Shown: one piece after another, positions 22,854-37,230 of the stretch
How positions within the stretch are numbered: the first letter of the stretch is position 1
Layout of the letters: every line of letters starts with the position of its first letter
Assembly (NCBI GenBank): GCA_023078555.1
Contig: CM041196.1
Location: 8,946,985-9,010,984, forward strand
Direction of reading: 5' to 3'
Length of the DNA: 64,000 nt
Origin: Ulva prolifera
Lineage: Eukaryota; Chlorophyta; Ulvophyceae; Ulvales; Ulvaceae
Made by a program: the position numbers and the translations under genes
The notes under the pieces: generated by a model
Seen by the model: the letters and a program-made list of their open reading frames with translations, nothing else
The model's database searches: none
What the model was told of the DNA's origin: nothing

Positions 22854-25800
22854 AGATTTCTCCCGCTAACATTCCGGGCGCACCATGCATACCACGCGTG
22901 CCGCGTGGTGGAGGGCGAATTGATCAGCCCTTGCGCTGTGATCGGTGCATATATCCTGTGCAAACATCATATGTTGAGCATTACCTGACTCGGTTTTGCT
23001 TCACATCAAAAGATCTCTCCCGGTAACATTCCGGGCGGACCATGCATACCACGCGTGCCGCTTGGTGGAGGGCGAATTTATCAGCCATTTCGGTGTGATC
23101 GGTGCATATATCGTGTGCAAACATCATTTGTGGTGTATTGCTTAAATCGGTTTCGCTTCACATCAAAAGATTTCTCCCGCTAACATTCCGGGTGGACCAT
23201 GCATAACACGCGGGCTACGTGGTGAAGGGCGAATTTATCAACCATTGCGCTATGATCGGTGCATCTATTCAGTGCAAACATCATTTGTTGAGTATTACCT
23301 GACTCAGTTTTGCTTCCCGTCAAAAGATCTCTCCCGGTAACAGTCCGGGCGGACCATGCATACCACGCGTGCCGTGTGGTGGAGGGCGAATTTATCAGCC
23401 CTTGCGGTGTGATCGGTGCATATATCGTGTGCAAACATCACTTATTGCGTATTGCTTGAATCGGTTTCGCTTCATATCAAAAGATTTCTCCCGCTAACAT
23501 TCCGGGCGCACCATGCATACCACGCGTGCCGCTTGGTGGAGGGCGAATTTATCAGCCATTTCGGTGTGATCGGTGCATATATTCAGTGCAAACATCATTT
23601 GTTGAGTATTACCTGGCTCGGTTTTGCTTCACATCAAAAGATCTCTCCCGGTAACATTCCGGGCGGACCATGCATACCACGCGTGCCGCTTGGTGGAGGG
23701 CGAATTTATCAGCCATTTCGGTGTGATCGGTGCATATATCGTGTGCAAACATCACTTATTGCGTATTGCTTGAATCGGTTTCGCTTCATATCAAAAGATT
23801 TCTCCCGCTAACATTCCGGGCGCACCATGCATACCACGCGTGCCGCTTGGTGGAGGGCGAATGTATAAGCCATTTTGGTGTGATCGGTGCATATATCGTG
23901 TGCAAACATCATTTGTGGTGTATTGCTTGAATCGGTTTCGCTTCACATAAAAAGATTTCTCCCGCTAACATTCCGGGTGGACCATGCATACCACGCGTGC
24001 CGCGTGGTGGAGGGCAAATTTATCAGCCCTTGCGCTGTGATTTGTGCATATATCCAGTGCAAACATCATTTGTTGTGTATTGCTGGAATCGGTTTTGCTT
24101 CACATCAAAAGATCTCTCCCGGTAACATTCCGGGCGGACCATGCATACCACGCGTGCCGCTTGGTGGAGGGCGAATTTATCAGCCATTTCGGAGTGATCG
24201 GTGCATATATCGTGTGCAAACATCATTTGTGGTGTATTGCTTGAATCGGTTTCGCTTCACATCAAAAGATTTCTCCCGCTAACATTCCGGGCGCACCATG
24301 CATACCACGCGTGCCGCGTGGTGGAGGGCGAATTGATCAGCCCTTGCGCTGTGATCGGTGCATATATCCTGTGCAAACATCATATGTTGAGCATTACCTG
24401 ACTCGGTTTTGCTTCACATCAAAAGATCTCTCCCGGTAACATTCCGGGCGGACCATGCATACCACGCGTGCCGCTTGGTGGAGGGCGAATTTATCAGCCA
24501 TTTCGGTGTGATCGGTGCATATATCGTGTGCAAACATCATTTGTGGTGTATTGCTTAAATCGGTTTCGCTTCACATCAAAAGATTTCTCCCGCTAACATT
24601 CCGGGTGGACCATGCATAACACGCGGGCTACGTGGTGAAGGGCGAATTTATCAACCATTGCGCTATGATCGGTGCATCTATTCAGTGCAAACATCATTTG
24701 TTGAGTATTACCTGACTCAGTTTTGCTTCCCGTCAAAAGATCTCTCCCGGTAACAGTCCGGGCGGACCATGCATACCACGCGTGCCGTGTGGTGGAGGGC
24801 GAATTTATCAGCCCTTGCGGTGTGATCGGTGCATATATCGTGTGCAAACATCACTTATTGCGTATTGCTTGAATCGGTTTCGCTTCATATCAAAAGATTT
24901 CTCCCGCTAACATTCCGGGCGCACCATGCATACCACGCGTGCCGCTTGGTGGAGGGCGAATTTATCAGCCATTTCGGTGTGATCGGTGCATATATTCAGT
25001 GCAAACATCATTTGTTGAGTATTACCTGGCTCGGTTTTGCTTCACATCAAAAGATCTCTCCCGGTAACATTCCGGGCGGACCATGCATACCACGCGTGCC
25101 GCTTGGTGGAGGGCGAATTTATCAGCCATTTCGGTGTGATCGGTGCATATATCGTGTGCAAACATCACTTATTGCGTATTGCTTGAATCGGTTTCGCTTC
25201 ATATCAAAAGATTTCTCCCGCTAACATTCCGGGCGCACCATGCATACCACGCGTGCCGCTTGGTGGAGGGCGAATGTATAAGCCATTTTGGTGTGATCGG
25301 TGCATATATCGTGTGCAAACATCATTTGTGGTGTATTGCTTGAATCGGTTTCGCTTCACATAAAAAGATTTCTCCCGCTAACATTCCGGGTGGACCATGC
25401 ATACCACGCGTGCCGCGTGGTGGAGGGCAAATTTATCAGCCCTTGCGCTGTGATTTGTGCATATATCCAGTGCAAACATCATTTGTTGTGTATTGCTGGA
25501 ATCGGTTTTGCTTCACATCAAAAGATCTCTCCCGGTAACATTCCGGGCGGACCATGCATACCACGCGTGCCGCTTGGTGGAGGGCGAATTTATCAGCCAT
25601 TTCGGAGTGATCGGTGCATATATCGTGTGCAAACATCATTTGTGGTGTATTGCTTGAATCGGTTTCGCTTCACATCAAAAGATTTCTCCCGCTAACATTC
25701 CGGGCGCACCATGCATACCACGCGTGCCGCGTGGTGGAGGGCGAATTGATCAGCCCTTGCGCTGTGATCGGTGCATATATCCTGTGCAAACATCATATGT

Positions 25801-27092
25801 TGAGCATTACCTGACTCGGTTTTGCTTCACATCAAAAGATCTCTCCCGGTAACATTCCGGGCGGACCATGCATACCACGCGTGCCGCTTGGTGGAGGGCG
25901 AATTTATCAGCCATTTCGGTGTGATCGGTGCATATATCGTGTGCAAACATCATTTGTGGTGTATTGCTTAAATCGGTTTCGCTTCACATCAAAAGATTTC
26001 TCCCGCTAACATTCCGGGTGGACCATGCATAACACGCGGGCTACGTGGTGAAGGGCGAATTTATCAACCATTGCGCTATGATCGGTGCATCTATTCAGTG
26101 CAAACATCATTTGTTGAGTATTACCTGACTCAGTTTTGCTTCCCGTCAAAAGATCTCTCCCGGTAACAGTCCGGGCGGACCATGCATACCACGCGTGCCG
26201 TGTGGTGGAGGGCGAATTTATCAGCCCTTGCGGTGTGATCGGTGCATATATCGTGTGCAAACATCACTTATTGCGTATTGCTTGAATCGGTTTCGCTTCA
26301 TATCAAAAGATTTCTCCCGCTAACATTCCGGGCGCACCATGCATACCACGCGTGCCGCTTGGTGGAGGGCGAATTTATCAGCCATTTCGGTGTGATCGGT
26401 GCATATATTCAGTGCAAACATCATTTGTTGAGTATTACCTGGCTCGGTTTTGCTTCACATCAAAAGATCTCTCCCGGTAACATTCCGGGCGGACCATGCA
26501 TACCACGCGTGCCGCTTGGTGGAGGGCGAATTTATCAGCCATTTCGGTGTGATCGGTGCATATATCGTGTGCAAACATCACTTATTGCGTATTGCTTGAA
26601 TCGGTTTCGCTTCATATCAAAAGATTTCTCCCGCTAACATTCCGGGCGCACCATGCATACCACGCGTGCCGCTTGGTGGAGGGCGAATGTATAAGCCATT
26701 TTGGTGTGATCGGTGCATATATCGTGTGCAAACATCATTTGTGGTGTATTGCTTGAATCGGTTTCGCTTCACATAAAAAGATTTCTCCCGCTAACATTCC
26801 GGGTGGACCATGCATACCACGCGTGCCGCGTGGTGGAGGGCAAATTTATCAGCCCTTGCGCTGTGATTTGTGCATATATCCAGTGCAAACATCATTTGTT
26901 GTGTATTGCTGGAATCGGTTTTGCTTCACATCAAAAGATCTCTCCCGGTAACATTCCGGGCGGACCATGCATACCACGCGTGCCGCTTGGTGGAGGGCGA
27001 ATTTATCAGCCATTTCGGAGTGATCGGTGCATATATCGTGTGCAAACATCATTTGTGGTGTATTGCTTGAATCGGTTTCGCTTCACATCAAA
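22854..27092 (+). repeat. Three tandem copies of a 1,413-bp (9-mer) HOR
   Basis: Units run at about 22,854-24,266, 24,267-25,679 and 25,680-27,092. Private variants recur exactly 1,413 bp apart: ACCTGGCTCGG at 23,611, 25,024 and 26,437; GAATGTATAAGCC; CACATAAAAAG; and TTTCGGAGTGATC. I saw almost no differences between the three copies, whereas neighbouring monomers within one unit differ at many positions. That is the defining pattern of a higher-order repeat and points to recent amplification. Confidence 0.9.
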
Positions 27093-30000
27093 AGATTTCT
27101 CCCGCTAACATTCCGGGTGGACCATGCATAACACGCGGGCTACGTGGTGAAGGGCGAATTTATCAACCATTGCGCTATGATCGGTGCATCTATTCAGTGC
27201 AAACATCATTTGTTGAGTATTACCTGACTCAGTTTTGCTTCCCGTCAAAAGATCTCTCCCGGTAACATTCCGGGCGGACCATGCATACCACGCGTGCCGC
27301 TTGGTGGAGGGCGAATTTATCAGCCCTTGCGCTGTGATTTGTGCATATATCCAGTGCAAACATCATTTGTTGTGTATTGCTGGATTTGGTTTTGCTTCAC
27401 ATCAAAAGATCTCTCCCGGTAAGATTCCGGGCGGACCATGCATAACACGCGGGCTACGTGGTGAAGGGCGAATTTATCAACCATTGCGCTATGATCGGTG
27501 CATCTATTCAGTGCAAACATCATTTGTTGAGTATTACCTGACTCAGTTTTGCTTCCCGTCAAAAGATCTCTCCCGGTAACAGTCCGGGCGGACCATGCAT
27601 ACCACGCGTGCCGTGTGGTGGAGGGCGAATTTATCAGCCCTTGCGGTGTGATCGGTGCATATATCGTGTGCAAACATCATTTGTGGTGTATTGCTTGAAT
27701 CGGTTTCGCTTCACATCAAAAGATTTCTCCCGCTAACATTCCGGGCGCACCATGCATACCACGGGTTCCGCGTGGTGGAGGGCGAATTTATCAACCATTG
27801 CGCTATGATCGGTGCATCTATTCAGTGCAAACATCATTTGTTGAGTATTACCTGACTCAGTTTTGCTTCCCGTCAAAAGATCTCTCCCGCTAACATTCCG
27901 GGCGCACCATGCATACCACGCGTGCCGCGTGGTGGAGGGCGAATTGATCAGCCCTTGCGCTGTGATCGGTGCATATATCCTGTGCAAACATCATATGTTG
28001 AGCATTACCTGACTCGGTTTTGCTTCACATCAAAAGATTTCTCCCGCTAACATTCCGGGCGCACCATGCATACCACGCGTGCCGCGTGGTGGAGGGCGAA
28101 TTGATCAGCCCTTGCGCTGTGATCGGTGCATATATCCTGTGCAAACATCATATGTTGAGCATTACCTGACTCGGTTTTGCTTCACATCAAAAGATCTCTC
28201 CCGGTAACATTCCGGGCGGACCATGCATACCACGCGTGCCGTGTGGTGGAGGGCGAATTTATCAGCCCTTGCGGTGTGATCGGTGCATATATCGTGTGCA
28301 AAAATCATTTGTGGTGTATTGCTTGAATCGGTTTTGCTTCACATCAAAAGATCTCTCCCAGTAACATTCCGGGCGGACCATGCATACCACGCGTGCCGCT
28401 TGGTGGAGGGCGAATTTATCAGCCATTTCGGTGTGATCGGTGCATCTATTCAGTGCAAACATCATTTGTTGAGTATTACCTGACTCAGTTTTGCTTCCCG
28501 TCAAAAGATCTCTCCCGGTAACATTCCGGGCGGACCACGAATACCACGCGTGCCGCTTGGTGGAGGGCGAATTTATCAGCCATTTCGGTGTGATCGGTGC
28601 ATATATTCAGTGCAAACATCATTTGTTGAGTATTACCTGACTCAGTTTTGCTTCCCGTCAAAAGATCTCTCCCGGTAACATTCCGGGCGGACCATGAATA
28701 CCACGCGTGCCGCGTGGTGGAGGGCAAATTTATCAGCCCTTGCGCTGTGATTTGTGCATATATCCAGTGCAAACATCATTTGTTGTGTATTGCTGGATTT
28801 AGTTTTGCTTCACATCAAAAGATCTCTCCCGGTAAGATTCCGGGCGGACCATGCATAACACGCGGGCTACGTGGTGAAGGGCGAATTTATCAACCATTGC
28901 GCTATGATCGGTGCATCTATTCAGTGCAAACATCATTTGTTGAGTATTACCTGACTCAGTTTTGCTTCCCGTCAAAAGATCTCTCCCGGTAACAGTCCGG
29001 GCGGACCATGCATACCACGCGTGCCGTGTGGTGGAGGGCGAATTTATCAGCCCTTGCGGTGTGATCGGTGCATATATCGTGTGCAAACATCACTTATTGC
29101 GTATTGCTTGAATCGGTTTCGCTTCATATCAAAAGATTTCTCCCGCTAACATTCCGGGCGCACCATGCATACCACGCGTGCCGCTTGGTGGAGGGCGAAT
29201 TTATCAGCCATTTCGGTGTGATCGGTGCATATATTCAGTGCAAACATCATTTGTTGAGTATTACCTGGCTCGGTTTTGCTTCACATCAAAAGATCTCTCC
29301 CGGTAACATTCCGGGCGGACCATGCATACCACGCGTGCCGCTTGGTGGAGGGCGAATTTATCAGCCATTTCGGTGTGATCGGTGCATATATCGTGTGCAA
29401 ACATCACTTATTGCGTATTGCTTGAATCGGTTTCGCTTCATATCAAAAGATTTCTCCCGCTAACATTCCGGGCGCACCATGCATACCACGCGTGCCGCTT
29501 GGTGGAGGGCGAATGTATAAGCCATTTTGGTGTGATCGGTGCATATATCGTGTGCAAACATCATTTGTGGTGTATTGCTTGAATCGGTTTCGCTTCACAT
29601 AAAAAGATTTCTCCCGCTAACATTCCGGGTGGACCATGCATACCACGCGTGCCGCGTGGTGGAGGGCAAATTTATCAGCCCTTGCGCTGTGATTTGTGCA
29701 TATATCCAGTGCAAACATCATTTGTTGTGTATTGCTGGAATCGGTTTTGCTTCACATCAAAAGATCTCTCCCGGTAACATTCCGGGCGGACCATGCATAC
29801 CACGCGTGCCGCTTGGTGGAGGGCGAATTTATCAGCCATTTCGGAGTGATCGGTGCATATATCGTGTGCAAACATCATTTGTGGTGTATTGCTTGAATCG
29901 GTTTCGCTTCACATCAAAAGATTTCTCCCGCTAACATTCCGGGTGGACCATGCATAACACGCGGGCTACGTGGTGAAGGGCGAATTTATCAACCATTGCG

Positions 30001-31914
30001 CTATGATCGGTGCATCTATTCAGTGCAAACATCATTTGTTGAGTATTACCTGACTCAGTTTTGCTTCCCGTCAAAAGATCTCTCCCGGTAACATTCCGGG
30101 CGGACCATGCATACCACGCGTGCCGCTTGGTGGAGGGCGAATTTATCAGCCCTTGCGCTGTGATTTGTGCATATATCCAGTGCAAACATCATTTGTTGTG
30201 TATTGCTGGATTTGGTTTTGCTTCACATCAAAAGATCTCTCCCGGTAAGATTCCGGGCGGACCATGCATAACACGCGGGCTACGTGGTGAAGGGCGAATT
30301 TATCAACCATTGCGCTATGATCGGTGCATCTATTCAGTGCAAACATCATTTGTTGAGTATTACCTGACTCAGTTTTGCTTCCCGTCAAAAGATCTCTCCC
30401 GGTAACAGTCCGGGCGGACCATGCATACCACGCGTGCCGTGTGGTGGAGGGCGAATTTATCAGCCCTTGCGGTGTGATCGGTGCATATATCGTGTGCAAA
30501 CATCATTTGTGGTGTATTGCTTGAATCGGTTTCGCTTCACATCAAAAGATTTCTCCCGCTAACATTCCGGGCGCACCATGCATACCACGCGTTCCGCGTG
30601 GTGGAGGGCGAATTTATCAACCATTGCGCTATGATCGGTGCATCTATTCAGTGCAAACATCATTTGTTGAGTATTACCTGACTCAGTTTTGCTTCCCGTC
30701 AAAAGATCTCTCCCGCTAACATTCCGGGCGCACCATGCATACCACGCGTGCCGCGTGGTGGAGGGCGAATTGATCAGCCCTTGCGCTGTGATCGGTGCAT
30801 ATATCCTGTGCAAACATCATATGTTGAGCATTACCTGACTCGGTTTTGCTTCACATCAAAAGATTTCTCCCGCTAACATTCCGGGCGCACCATGCATACC
30901 ACGCGTGCCGCGTGGTGGAGGGCGAATTGATCAGCCCTTGCGCTGTGATCGGTGCATATATCCTGTGCAAACATCATATGTTGAGCATTACCTGACTCGG
31001 TTTTGCTTCACATCAAAAGATCTCTCCCGGTAACATTCCGGGCGGACCATGCATACCACGCGTGCCGTGTGGTGGAGGGCGAATTTATCAGCCCTTGCGG
31101 TGTGATCGGTGCATATATCGTGTGCAAAAATCATTTGTGGTGTATTGCTTGAATCGGTTTTGCTTCACATCAAAAGATCTCTCCCAGTAACATTCCGGGC
31201 GGACCATGCATACCACGCGTGCCGCTTGGTGGAGGGCGAATTTATCAGCCATTTCGGTGTGATCGGTGCATCTATTCAGTGCAAACATCATTTGTTGAGT
31301 ATTACCTGACTCAGTTTTGCTTCCCGTCAAAAGATCTCTCCCGGTAACATTCCGGGCGGACCACGAATACCACGCGTGCCGCTTGGTGGAGGGCGAATTT
31401 ATCAGCCATTTCGGTGTGATCGGTGCATATATTCAGTGCAAACATCATTTGTTGAGTATTACCTGACTCAGTTTTGCTTCCCGTCAAAAGATCTCTCCCG
31501 GTAACATTCCGGGCGGACCATGAATACCACGCGTGCCGCGTGGTGGAGGGCAAATTTATCAGCCCTTGCGCTGTGATTTGTGCATATATCCAGTGCAAAC
31601 ATCATTTGTTGTGTATTGCTGGATTTGGTTTTGCTTCACATCAAAAGATCTCTCCCGGTAAGATTCCGGGCGGACCATGCATAACACGCGGGCTACGTGG
31701 TGAAGGGCGAATTTATCAACCATTGCGCTATGATCGGTGCATCTATTCAGTGCAAACATCATTTGTTGAGTATTACCTGACTCAGTTTTGCTTCCCGTCA
31801 AAAGATCTCTCCCGGTAACAGTCCGGGCGGACCATGCATACCACGCGTGCCGTGTGGTGGAGGGCGAATTTATCAGCCCTTGCGGTGTGATCGGTGCATA
31901 TATCGTGTGCAAAC
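26030..31914 (+). repeat. Tandem 2,826-bp (18-mer) HOR, about two copies
   Basis: Sequence from about 26,030 to 29,088 repeats at 28,856-31,914 with offset 2,826 bp, exactly twice the adjacent 1,413-bp unit. Copies share ACCTGGCTCGG (26,437 and 29,263) and GGTAAGATTCC. A few single-base differences mark them, such as CGGGTTCCGCG at 27,763 against CGCGTTCCGCG in the second copy. Part of the second copy (30,146 to about 30,830) is again repeated at 31,559 with offset 1,413. Confidence 0.85.
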
Positions 31915-34876
31915 ATCATTTGTGGTGTATTGCTTGAATCGGTTTCGCTTCACATCAAAAGATTTCTCCCGCTAACATTCCGGGCGCACCATGCATACCA
32001 CGCGTTCCGCGTGGTGGAGGGCGAATTTATCAACCATTGCGCTATGATCGGTGCATCTATTCAGTGCAAACATCATTTGTTGAGTATTACCTGACTCAGT
32101 TTTGCTTCCCGTCAAAAGATCTCTCCCGCTAACATTCCGGGCGCACCATGCATACCACGCGTGCCGCGTGGTGGAGGGCGAATTGATCAGCCCTTGCGCT
32201 GTGATCGGTGCATATATCCTGTGCAAACATCATATGTTGAGCATTACCTGACTCGGTTTTGCTTCACATCAAAAGATCTCTCCCGGTAACATTCCGGGCG
32301 GACCATGCATACCACGCGTGCCGCTTGGTGGAGGGCGAATTTATCAGCCATTTCGGTGTGATCGGTGCATATATCGTGTGCAAACATCATTTGTGGTGTA
32401 TTGCTTAAATCGGTTTCGCTTCACATCAAAAGATTTCTCCCGCTAACATTCCGGGTGGACCATGCATAACACGCGGGCTACGTGGTGAAGGGCGAATTTA
32501 TCAACCATTGCGCTATGATCGGTGCATCTATTCAGTGCAAACATCATTTGTTGAGTATTACCTGACTCAGTTTTGCTTCCCGTCAAAAGATCTCTCCCGG
32601 TAACAGTCCGGGCGGACCATGCATACCACGCGTGCCGTGTGGTGGAGGGCGAATTTATCAGCCCTTGCGGTGTGATCGGTGCATATATCGTGTGCAAACA
32701 TCACTTATTGCGTATTGCTTGAATCGGTTTCGCTTCATATCAAAAGATTTCTCCCGCTACCATTCCGGGCGCACCATGCATACCACGCGTGCCGCTTGGT
32801 GGAGGGCGAATTTATCAGCCATTTCGGTGTGATCGGTGCATATATTCAGTGCAAACATCATTTGTTGAGTATTACCTGGCTCGGTTTTGCTTCACATCAA
32901 AAGATCTCTCCCGGTAACATTCCGGGCGGACCATGCATACCACGCGTGCCGCTTGGTGGAGGGCGAATTTATCAGCCATTTCGGTGTGATCGGTGCATAT
33001 ATCGTGTGCAAACATCATTTGTGGTGTATTGCTTGAATCGGTTTCGCTTCACATAAAAAGATTTCTCCCGCTAACATTCCGGGCGCACCATGCATACCAC
33101 GCGTGCCGCTTGGTGGAGGGCGAATGTATAAGCCATTTTGGTGTGATCGGTGCATATATCGTGTGCAAACATCATTTGTGGTGTATTGCTTGAATCGGTT
33201 TCGCTTCACATAAAAAGATTTCTCCCGCTAACATTCCGGGTGGACCATGCATACCACGCGTGCCGCGTGGTGGAGGGCAAATTTATCAGCCCTTGCGCTG
33301 TGATTTGTGCATATATCCAGTGCAAACATCATTTGTTGTGTATTGCTGGAATCGGTTTTGCTTCACATCAAAAGATCTCTCCCGGTAACATTCCGGGCGG
33401 ACCATGCATACCACGCGTGCCGCTTGGTGGAGGGCGAATTTATCAGCCATTTCGGAGTGATCGGTGCATATATCGTGTGCAAACATCATTTGTGGTGTAT
33501 TGCTTGAATCGGTTTCGCTTCACATCAAAAGATTTCTCCCGCTAACATTCCGGGTGGACCATGCATAACACGCGGGCTACGTGGTGAAGGGCGAATTTAT
33601 CAACCATTGCGCTATGATCGGTGCATCTATTCAGTGCAAACATCATTTGTTGAGTATTACCTGACTCAGTTTTGCTTCCCGTCAAAAGATCTCTCCCGGT
33701 AACATTCCGGGCGGACCATGCATACCACGCGTGCCGCTTGGTGGAGGGCGAATTTATCAGCCATTTCGGTGTGATCGGTGCATATATCGTGTGCAAACAT
33801 CATTTGTGGTGTATTGCTTGAATCGGTTTCGCTTCACATCAAAAGATTTCTCCCGCTAACATTCCGGGCGCACCATGCATACCACGCGTGCCGCGTGGTG
33901 GAGGGCGAATTGATCAGCCCTTGCGCTGTGATCGGTGCATATATCCTGTGCAAACATCATATGTTGAGCATTACCTGACTCGGTTTTGCTTCACATCAAA
34001 AGATCTCTCCCGGTAACATTCCGGGCGGACCATGCATACCACGCGTGCCGTGTGGTGGAGGGCGAATTTATCAGCCCTTGCGGTGTGATCGGTGCATATA
34101 TCGTGTGCAAAAATCATTTGTGGTGTATTGCTTGAATCGGTTTTGCTTCACATCAAAAGATCTCTCCCAGTAACATTCCGGGCGGACCATGCATACCACG
34201 CGTGCCGCTTGGTGGAGGGCGAATTTATCAGCCATTTCGGTGTGATCGGTGCATCTATTCAGTGCAAACATCATTTGTTGAGTATTACCTGACTCAGTTT
34301 TGCTTCCCGTCAAAAGATCTCTCCCGGTAACATTCCGGGCGGACCATGAATACCACGCGTGCCGCTTGGTGGAGGGCGAATTTATCAGCCATTTCGGTGT
34401 GATCGGTGCATATATTCAGTGCAAACATCATTTGTTGAGTATTACCTGACTCAGTTTTGCTTCCCGTCAAAAGATCTCTCCCGGTAACATTCCGGGCGGA
34501 CCATGAATACCACGTGTGCCGCGTGGTGGAGGGCAAATTTATCAGCCCTTGCGCTGTGATTTGTGCATATATCCAGTGCAAACATCATTTGTTGTGTATT
34601 GCTGGATTTGGTTTTGCTTCACATCAAAAGATCTCTCCCGGTAAGATTCCGGGCGGACCATGCATAACACGCGGGCTACGTGGTGAAGGGCGAATTTATC
34701 AACCATTGCGCTATGATCGGTGCATCTATTCAGTGCAAACATCATTTGTTGAGTATTACCTGACTCAGTTTTGCTTCCCGTCAAAAGATCTCTCCCGGTA
34801 ACAGTCCGGGCGGACCATGCATACCACGCGTGCCGTGTGGTGGAGGGCGAATTTATCAGCCCTTGCGGTGTGATCG

Positions 34877-37230
34877 GTGCATATATCGTGTGCAAACATC
34901 ATTTGTGGTGTATTGCTTGAATCGGTTTCGCTTCACATCAAAAGATTTCTCCCGCTAACATTCCGGGCGCACCATGCATACCACGCGTTCCGCGTGGTGG
35001 AGGGCGAATTTATCAACCATTGCGCTATGATCGGTGCATCTATTCAGTGCAAACATCATTTGTTGAGTATTACCTGACTCAGTTTTGCTTCCCGTCAAAA
35101 GATCTCTCCCGGTAACATTCCGGGCGGACCATGCATACCACGCGTGCCGCTTGGTGGAGGGCGAATTTATCAGCCATTTCGGTGTGATCGGTGCATCTAT
35201 TCAGTGCAAACATCATTTGTTGAGTATTACCTGACTCAGTTTTGCTTCCCGTCAAAAGATCTCTCCCGGTAACATTCCGGGTTGACCATGCATACCACGC
35301 AGGCCGCGTGGTGAAGGGCGAATTTATCAACCATTGCGCTATTATCGGTGCATATATCGTGTGCAAACATCATTTGTGGTGTATTGCTTGAATCGGTTTC
35401 GCTTCACATCAAAAGATTTCTCCCGCTAACATTCCGGGCGCACCATGCATACCACGCGTGCCGCGTGGTGGAGGGCGAATTTAGCAGCCCTTGCGGTGTG
35501 ATCGGTGCATATATCGTGTGCAAACATCATTTGTGATGTATTGCTTGAATCGGTTTCGCTTCACATCAAAAGATTTCTCCCGGTAACATTCCGGGCCCAC
35601 CATGCATAACACGCGGGCTACGTGGTGAAGGGCGAATTTATCAACCATTGCGCTATGATCGGTGCATCTATTCAGTGCAAACATCATTTGTTGAGTATTA
35701 CCTGACTCAGTTTTGCTTCCCGTCAAAAGATCTCTCCCGGTAACATTCCGGGCGGACCATGCATACCACGCGTGCCGCTTGGTGGAGGGCGAATTTATCA
35801 GCCATTTCGGTGTGATCGGTGCATATATCGTGTGCAAACATCATTTGTGGTGTATTGCTTGAATCGGTTTCGCTTCACATCAAAAGATTTCTCCCGCTAA
35901 CATTCCGGGCGCACCATGAATACCACGCGTGCCGCGTGGTGGAGGGCGAATTGATCAGCCCTTGCGCTGTGATCGGTGCATATATCCTGTGCAAACATCA
36001 TATGTTGAGCATTACCTGACTCGGTTTTGCTTCACATCAAAAGATCTCTCCCGGTAACATTCCGGGCGGACCATGCATACCACGCGTGCCGTGTGGTGGA
36101 GGGCGAATTTATCAGCCCTTGCGGTGTGATCGGTGCATATATCGTGTGCAAAAATCATTTGTGGTGTATTGCTTGAATCGGTTTTGCTTCACATCAAAAG
36201 ATCTCTCCCAGTAACATTCCGGGCGGACCATGCATACCACGCGTGCCGCTTGGTGGAGGGCGAATTTATCAGCCATTTCGGTGTGATCGGTGCATCTATT
36301 CAGTGCAAACATCATTTGTTGAGTATTACCTGACTCAGTTTTGCTTCCCGTCAAAAGATCTCTCCCGGTAACATTCCGGGCGGACCATGCATACCACGCG
36401 TGCCGCTTGGTGGAGGGCGAACTTATCAGCCATTTCGGTGTGATCGGTGCATATATCGTGTGCAAACATCATTTGAGGTGTATTGCTTGAATCGGTTTCG
36501 CTTCACATCAAAAGATTTCTCCCGCTAACATTCCGGGCGCACCATGCATACCACGCGTGCCGCGTGGTGGAGGGCGAATTGATCAGCCCTTGCGCTGTGA
36601 TCGGTGCATATATCCTGTGCAAACATCATGTGTTGAGCATTACCTGACTCGGTTTTGCTTCACATCAAAAGATCTCTCCCAGTAACATTCCGGGTTGACC
36701 ATGCATACCACGCAGGCCGCGTGGTGAAGGGCGAATTTATCAACCATTGCGCTATTATCGGTGCATCTATTCAGTGCAAACATCATTTGTTGGGTATTAT
36801 TTTACTCAGTTTTGCTTCCCATCAAAACATCTCTCCCGGTAACATTCCGGGCCCACCATGCATAACACGCGGGCTACGTGGTGGAGGGCGAGTCGCGTGG
36901 TGGAGGGCGAATTTATGGGCTCTTGCGGTGTGATCGGTGCATATATCCAGTGCAAACATCATGTGTTGAGCATTACCTGACTCGGTTTTGCTTCACATCA
37001 AAAGATCTCTCCCAGTAACATTCCGGGTGGACCATGCATAACACGCAGGCCGCGTGGTGAAGGGCGAATTTATCAACCATTGCGCTATCATCGGTGCATC
37101 TATTCAGTGCAAACATCATTTGTTGAGTATTACCTGACTCAGTTTTGCTTCCCGTCAAAAGATCTCTCCCGGTAACATTCCGGGCGGACCATGCATACCA
37201 CGCGTGCCGCTTGGTGGAGGGCGAATTTAT
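34877..37230 (+). repeat. Long-range copy of 18,844 to about 20,570
   Basis: This segment matches 18,844 to about 20,570. The offset is 16,033 bp for its first half and 16,661 bp for its second half. The difference, 628 bp, is four extra monomers near 36,000-36,330 in this copy. Shared rare variants include TTTGTGATGTATTG, GGTTGACCATGC, GAACTTATCAG, TTTGAGGTG and the 19-bp internal duplication. It is evidence of large-scale duplication inside the array followed by local insertion or loss. Confidence 0.85.
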
